11,962 bases of DNA, from NCBI GenBank assembly GCA_000310025.1, contig FN648707.1:1273572-1285533 (forward strand), written 5' to 3'. The notes beneath the pieces were generated by a model. That model searched no databases and had not been told where the DNA came from. It worked only from the letters and a program-made list of their open reading frames with translations. Numbering within the stretch: the stretch's first letter is position 1; every line of letters starts with the position of its first letter. The translations under genes and the position numbers were made by a program. This document shows positions 7,383-11,962 of the stretch, one piece after another. Origin of the DNA: Ectocarpus siliculosus. Lineage: Eukaryota > Sar > Phaeophyceae > Ectocarpales > Ectocarpaceae.

Positions 7383-7659
7383 GCTCCCTTACTAATGAGC
7401 GAGGAGACAGCGAGAGGCGAGCGGAGAGAACATGACAAGACCCCAGAACCCACCCGGGGGCGCCGTGTCGGGAGGTGGGTACCCGGGGATCCACACACGG
7501 AGCACGAGCGAGAATGGAATCCGGACTCGCGAAAGCCACAAGCTCTCTGCTCTCGTCTGTAGGGAAAGACAGAGTGCAAGGTAGCAGTGGCACACATTTA
7601 CTGAAATGAGAGATGAGATCGTGAGTGGCGCCAACGTCGGCGTTGCAAGCTGACACTAC

Positions 7660-7810
7660 CGCGCTGCTGTACTGGTTGTTGAATCCGTTCTGCGTACAAA
7701 TAGCGAACTCCGCCATCTACGAGCATAATTTCCGTGATAGATTGTAGCGATACCGGTACCCGTCGCACAAGCGTGCAGTACGTGCAGTACATCCGCATGC
7801 GCCACAACAG
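7660..7810 (-). CDS. Possible next exon of the unrecognised - strand gene
   Basis: After the donor at 7951/7950, a - strand acceptor GGTCCACAG (ending 7811) opens a phase-0 frame: LLWRMRMYC, SITEIMLVDGGVRYLY, AERIQQPVQQ. A possible donor GCG|GTAGTG lies near 7660. The same DNA read on the + strand (open 7704-7970, ending DDKN|GTGAGT) looks equally coding, so strand assignment is unsettled. The right-hand end is approximate. Confidence 0.2.
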
Positions 7811-7950
7811 CTGTGGACCATGGGGCACGTTTGTTTCACTCTACGCAAAGGCTGGACACAGCTTTGCATTCATATCTCGTCTACGGATGATGGATCTCGG
7901 ATCAATAGTGGATGATAAAAATGTGAGTAAGAAGAGTGAGCAACACCTAC

Positions 7951-8334
7951 CTCTGGACTTTCAAACATGATCAAATCCACCAATTGCTCCTCCCAAACAC
8001 TCCCCCTTAGCCGACTGCTCATGCCGAATAGCAGGTCACGACGCTCACTCCACCTTCGAGGTATTTCCTTCTTGGGGCAAGCGAAACCCAACGACTCTTT
8101 CATTTTTTGAAACAACGAGACTCCTTCAAGATTGCCTTGAAGAGACAACTTCTTGCAGAACATCATGTCATCCAGAAAGCAAAGACAGACAGACATATTA
8201 TTCTTAAACGTTGCAGCACTCGATGTGTGCAGTATAGGTATGGATTGGTCGGTCTTCAAAGAATAGATGTCCACGCACGCAAAAAGGTAAGTTAGCGCAG
8301 AGCTCCTGTTGGATATCGAACAAAGAAATTGCGC
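7951..8334 (-). CDS. Putative internal exon, unrecognised protein
   Basis: On the - strand an acceptor AAGTGCAG (ending 8335) precedes 128 open codons. They end exactly at a consensus-like donor CCAGAG|GTAGGT (7951/7950), and both boundaries are phase 0. The peptide has ordinary mixed composition, including VDIYSLKTDQSIPI, CFLDDMMFCKKLSLQGN and PRRWSERRDLLFGMSSRL. It shows neither low complexity nor the Cys/Trp bias of the noncoding frames nearby. The frame stays open to 7870, past the donor. I do not recognise a family. A frame of this length could arise about once by chance in a window this size, so the splice-site agreement is the main support. Upstream exons would lie above 8340; none was found. 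Confidence 0.4.
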
Positions 8335-8340
8335 CTGCAC

Positions 8341-9600
8341 TTGAGAAAACCTCTACCACATAGATAGTTTTTGCCCAGCAGCCAGGCTATAGGGTTCTTC
8401 ATTCCTCTCGCTGTGGGCTACCAATGACTGCTATTAACGTTTTGGTGTGGGGTTCTTATTCGGGCCCACAACTATCGCCCATGCACTTGTAGTGCCCAAG
8501 TGCTTAAGTTTGATACAATGCTGGGCGTGAAGTTCTATTTTCTGCCGAGCGAGGTCTGAAGTGCGGGCGGGCGCGATGTATGTGATGTACATAAACTCAT
8601 CTCGAAAATTGAAAGTCGATCAATTCTTGCATGGGGAGGGGTGACCCTAAAAAAGGCGACATCTATCTCTCCCCACGCCTGTCGAGAGGGGCTGACTCCC
8701 TCTTCTTCACATTGGCGTCGACGAAAATATGTCTGGTCTTGGTGGAAGATAGCCGGGATTCAAAATCGTGGACGACGTGTTGTACCGCGCTCCCACCCCC
8801 CGTCGGCACTCACGAACAAAAGGTTGTGAAGAAGAGGAGTGGATCGACTCATCGCGTTAAAATATCAGTCGGGCCAATCAAAGCTTGTTTTTCTCATTCA
8901 ATTCGTTGCTGCTGTCTTGATAATACATGTGTTCTCGTTGACTCATTCCTCGCCTCCCCGATGCCATAAATTACTCACGAAGCCTGCCTATCGTATGTAT
9001 GTATGTATGTGTCTCTCGCACTGTTTGTTATACCCTCCTCTCTCCCGTCTTCTAGCAAGAAAATCACCACACACATTAAACCCAAGCGAGCCATCGCCAA
9101 GGCCTGTCGTGTGCCATGAGCTTCCGCGATGTGGACGCAAGATATTTTAACGACCCCCCCGACACGCACGAAAGAGGTTCCAAACAACCGTCAATCCTAT
9201 CCCCGCGCCCGATGGGCGCATAGTCTCCTCGCGCACGACACAACGTTAGCGCCAACACAACAACACCTGTAGACCATGTTTGTTTTAGTTTCCTCAAACA
9301 AAGTCTCTTCCTTATTCCTTAGATTTCCGAGGCCCGCCCCCTCATGCGCCTCCGACCCGCTGCCTGCGTACGACCCCTCCCGTCTTACGCATTTTGTTGC
9401 TTCTACAGCTCTCCTCTCGTACTTAGGAGACGGCCTGGGTGGTGCTCAAAATTTGGTGAATTTGTCATCAGGCATCCCTCTCCTCTGCCCCACCTCACCT
9501 TCCCAAAAAAATGCCCACCCCCTACACCGGTCTGTCTGTGCTCTAGCGACGTCTAGTTCACTATACACGCCGGCAGTGATACCCACCCACCACCACCACC
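8341..9600. other. No supported gene
   Basis: The + strand is C/T-rich with short open frames on both strands. The longest, 8631-8969 (+, ATG start, 112 codons), has no recognisable motif and is not convincing. A GTAT microsatellite lies at 8993-9010 and a CCA/ACC run at about 9583-9600. Confidence 0.5.
8993..9010 (+). repeat. (GTAT)n microsatellite
   Basis: About four and a half copies of GTAT. A near-identical tetranucleotide tract occurs again at 9640-9659. Confidence 0.8.
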
Positions 9601-9639
9601 ATAAAGGAGGTTTTTAGCGAGAAAGGGCTGCAGTGTTGC

Positions 9640-9659
9640 ATGTATGTATGTATGTATGC
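9640..9659 (+). repeat. (ATGT)n microsatellite
   Basis: Five copies of ATGT, the same motif class as 8993-9010. Confidence 0.85.
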
Positions 9660-9763
9660 AAATTGTAGGTGGTGTAAGGGCTCTCCCACAGGTAGTACAT
9701 GTTCTTCCGCACCATTTCTCCTCCTCCCATCCACCCGCCCGACCCGCGTAAGAGAGGGGTTAC

Positions 9764-9782
9764 GAGAGAGAGAGAGAGAGAG
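9764..9782 (+). repeat. (GA)n microsatellite
   Basis: About nine and a half GA dinucleotides. A shorter GA run is at about 5595-5610. Confidence 0.85.
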
Positions 9783-10387
9783 TGACCCGAGAACGTTTCC
9801 TTCCCTTTTGCCAGCACCCTCGTTTTGACCAGGGATTGAGTCGTCATGCATCATCGACCAAAATACTCGCAATAGTGAGTGGTGTTTTTTCAAGCATGAG
9901 CTCTCTCGCCACTGTGGCGATCTTGTCTTCGTGATACCGGCGGCGGCTCGTCAGACGAAAGACGAAGCCCGAATAGTGGGAGATGGTGGCCATGAATGAT
10001 CAACAACAACAACGCAACGTGGACCCTCTGCAGGAGTATTTCATTGACACCCAAAAACCAAATCAGTATAACAACCATCCCGACAGAACCCTACTCCGGC
10101 AATGCTAGTTTGCCTGCACCGCGAACACATGCTTGCGGCACCGCTGACTGCCACCACGACATGATGATAAATCGGCACGCCTCCTTGTCCACAGACGACG
10201 TACCACCCCTCTGTCTTGATATGGTCAACGAGCAATGTCGGCATCATCATCACTGCCGTTCATGGGGATGGATGTGAGGGTCGCGGATCTTGAGACGAAA
10301 GCCATCATCATCAGAGTACGATACTTCGCCTTCCACCCATTTCCGCCGCCCCCGACATCTGGCAAAGACAAAAGCAAAGATGGCCGG

Positions 10388-10406
10388 ACGTACGTACGTA
10401 CGTACG
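10388..10406. repeat. (ACGT)n palindromic microsatellite
   Basis: Just under five copies of ACGT. Bases 10389-10406 form an 18-base perfect palindrome because the unit is self-complementary. Confidence 0.85.
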
Positions 10407-11740
10407 GCCCATCCGACATAGAAGTAGAATATACACAGCTTTGGCACGAACAGCAAACAACCCACACGATTCCCCCCATCCACCGCCCCAGATCTGGTGC
10501 CCCTCGTGACAAAAAAAAAACTCTTCACTGTCTGGGTGAAAAAGGCGGACAAGACATAGGCTACATACAACCGACAAGCAACCACCCTCGAACACAGAAA
10601 TCTATCCTCGGCCGTACTTCGAGCCCGCTGAATGCAAAATATATCATCATCATCGTCGTGCAGGATGAAACCAGTTGAATGTGTGCTTTCAGCTGAACAA
10701 ACTGACCCGGTGCACATAGCTCATAGACTACTGTACTACTACCAACATTCTCATCTACTTGTGTTCCCCCTCCGCGACCCCCCCCCGCCCCCCGCACAAT
10801 AAAGTCCAATTCCAACATGACAAGGCGACCAACTCTCGTCGGTGCAACGCGGAGTGTGTGTCATCTGTGGAGAACGAACGGTAGGGAAGAACCGATTTGC
10901 GTCGGCAACCAAACAAGCCGTCAAACTTCATCATAATTCGTCGTTCATACACATGCAATGCGTACGTCTTTCGCGAAGACATACATGCCGAGCCGCGTCG
11001 CTCTCATATGCATAGCTATACACCAAGATCAACTCCCCCCACTCCTCCCCCCTTCCCTGTTAGCGTATTCTACCCCCGCACCATGCTGGATAAAAATTGC
11101 CGCGTTTTGACGAAGTCCCATGTTCGTGTACAAAAAAAATGACACAGGACAAGGCCGAGAGGGCAATTTCAGAGAAAATGGACCGTGGTACGATAATCGG
11201 CATATGTGTGCTTGTTCGGCTTTGGGTCGCATCGAAAGGGTGCTCTTCGTCCAGCCGACTGAACAAAAAATATTTAGACGCGCATGCATGCCCGCTGATA
11301 CGTTTCTCACGTGGATACACATGCATGTGCATGTCGGGTCGGAGAAGAAGCAGCAGTATCGGCAGAAGCAACACCACCAAACATGACCATCTCCGTCCGC
11401 ATCATATGGAAGTACATGCGCACAAAACCTTGCGCCCCCCACGTCATCCCTCGTATAATCACGTATCATCAGTAGATGCAACACACTCGCGGGGAATTCC
11501 GTGATTCATGGTCCGTCGACCGGCAGCCGGCCGTTCGGCAAAAAAGTAACAAAAACAAAAAAAATGAACAGCGCAAAATACGCCTCCCTCCGTAAGGATG
11601 TGTGTGCAAAACGACGCTTGTGTTCAGACCTGCCTCGATGGTGTGAGATCAATGTTGAAAAAAACGCGTTCCAATCATCCCTCACCATGATCTTCGTGTA
11701 GGTCAGCATCATCACAGCAGCAGTGCCCTTTCATCCGGTG

Positions 11741-11742
<2 letters not shown>

Positions 11743-11771
<29 letters not shown>

Positions 11772-11962
11772 AAAAAATTTCCCGGGTTTCCCCCCCCAAA
11801 AGGTTTTTAAAAAAAAAACCCCTTGTTGGGGGGCCCACAAAATTTGGGGGCCGCCCCCCCCCCAATGTTGGAGTTTTTTTTTGGAAACCCCCAAAGGGGC
11901 CACCCGGGGGAAAAAAAAAAAAAAAAGGGGGGGCCCTTTTAAAGGGGGGGGGAAAAGTGGGC
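11743..11962. other. Probable low-quality sequence tail
   Basis: A run of 29 G's (11743-11771) is followed to the end of the window by blocks of single bases (A, T, C and G runs of 3-16) with almost no ordinary sequence between them. This pattern is typical of a read that lost phase after a homopolymer, placed at a contig end. Translated frames here (for example poly-Pro on the - strand) should be ignored. Confidence 0.8.

Larger units (their letters stand above)
9601..11742. other. No supported gene; A/C-rich on the + strand
   Basis: The + strand is rich in A and C with many simple motifs (AAC at 10001-10014, ATC runs near 10235-10250 and 10648-10660, a 9-C run near 10780), so the - strand is GT-rich. 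Open frames of up to about 155 codons on the - strand translate to C/F/W/V-rich sequence with no domains, resembling translated UTR or intron. This may be intron or 3' UTR of a - strand gene lying mostly to the right, but no exon is supportable. Confidence 0.45.

Noticed and set aside
8631-8969. 112-codon + strand ORF with ATG
   Set aside because: No motif or homology that I recognise, mixed composition, and ORFs of this length are expected by chance here.
10250-11484. Several 95-155 codon - strand ORFs (for example 10250-10717 and 11029-11484)
   Set aside because: The peptides are Cys/Phe/Trp/Val-rich without domains, as expected from translating GT-rich non-coding DNA.
11712-11903. - strand ORF with poly-Pro
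   Set aside because: It lies mostly within the homopolymer tail judged to be low-quality sequence.
1-11962. tRNA, rRNA, CRISPR array or LTR retrotransposon
   Set aside because: I scanned by eye for tRNA box motifs, regularly spaced repeats, reverse-transcriptase motifs and long direct terminal repeats, and found none.

Overview
This window looks like nuclear DNA from an intron-rich eukaryote. Coding pieces are short exons joined by canonical GT-AG introns of about 180-470 bases, with no bacterial-style operons or long uninterrupted genes. The intron density, moderately high GC, GT-rich introns and UTR-like stretches, and many CAG/CAA tracts resemble a stramenopile alga, with a brown alga as my best guess. 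That guess rests on general appearance, not on a marker gene.

The left third (about 2-4566, + strand) is one gene that I could rebuild by hand. Eight exons (350-587, 765-823, 1079-1235, 1432-1583, 1824-1916, 2140-2493, 2909-3107, 3578-4566) join with matching phases at every junction into 747 codons, stop included. A Q-rich piece at 2-73 may be an earlier exon. The product has the order known from MULE/FAR1-type transposases: a FAR1-like zinc-binding DNA-binding domain (C-x33-C-x23-HxH), a linker, a MULE transposase core with an apparently intact D-D-E triad and CxxH, and a SWIM zinc finger (CxCx9CxH). It could be an autonomous Mutator-like transposase or a host gene derived from one. The terminal inverted repeats that would decide this are not recognisable here.

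From 4567 to about 5150 lies GT-rich sequence that fits a 3' UTR of that gene. From about 5.15 to 7.35 kb there are several CAG/CTG tracts and only weak small ORFs. On the - strand, 7382-7268 looks like a first exon encoding a signal peptide whose poly-Leu core is a CTG run. A second - strand stretch, 8334-7951, is a plausible 128-codon internal exon of an unrecognised protein. How these two relate is unclear.

From about 8.35 to 11.74 kb no gene is supportable. The + strand becomes A/C-rich, so the - strand is GT-rich like the introns and UTR of the transposase gene, which hints at - strand transcription. The last ~220 bases (11743-11962) are homopolymer blocks starting with 29 G's, and are most likely low-quality read tail rather than real DNA. 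I found no rRNA, tRNA or CRISPR array.
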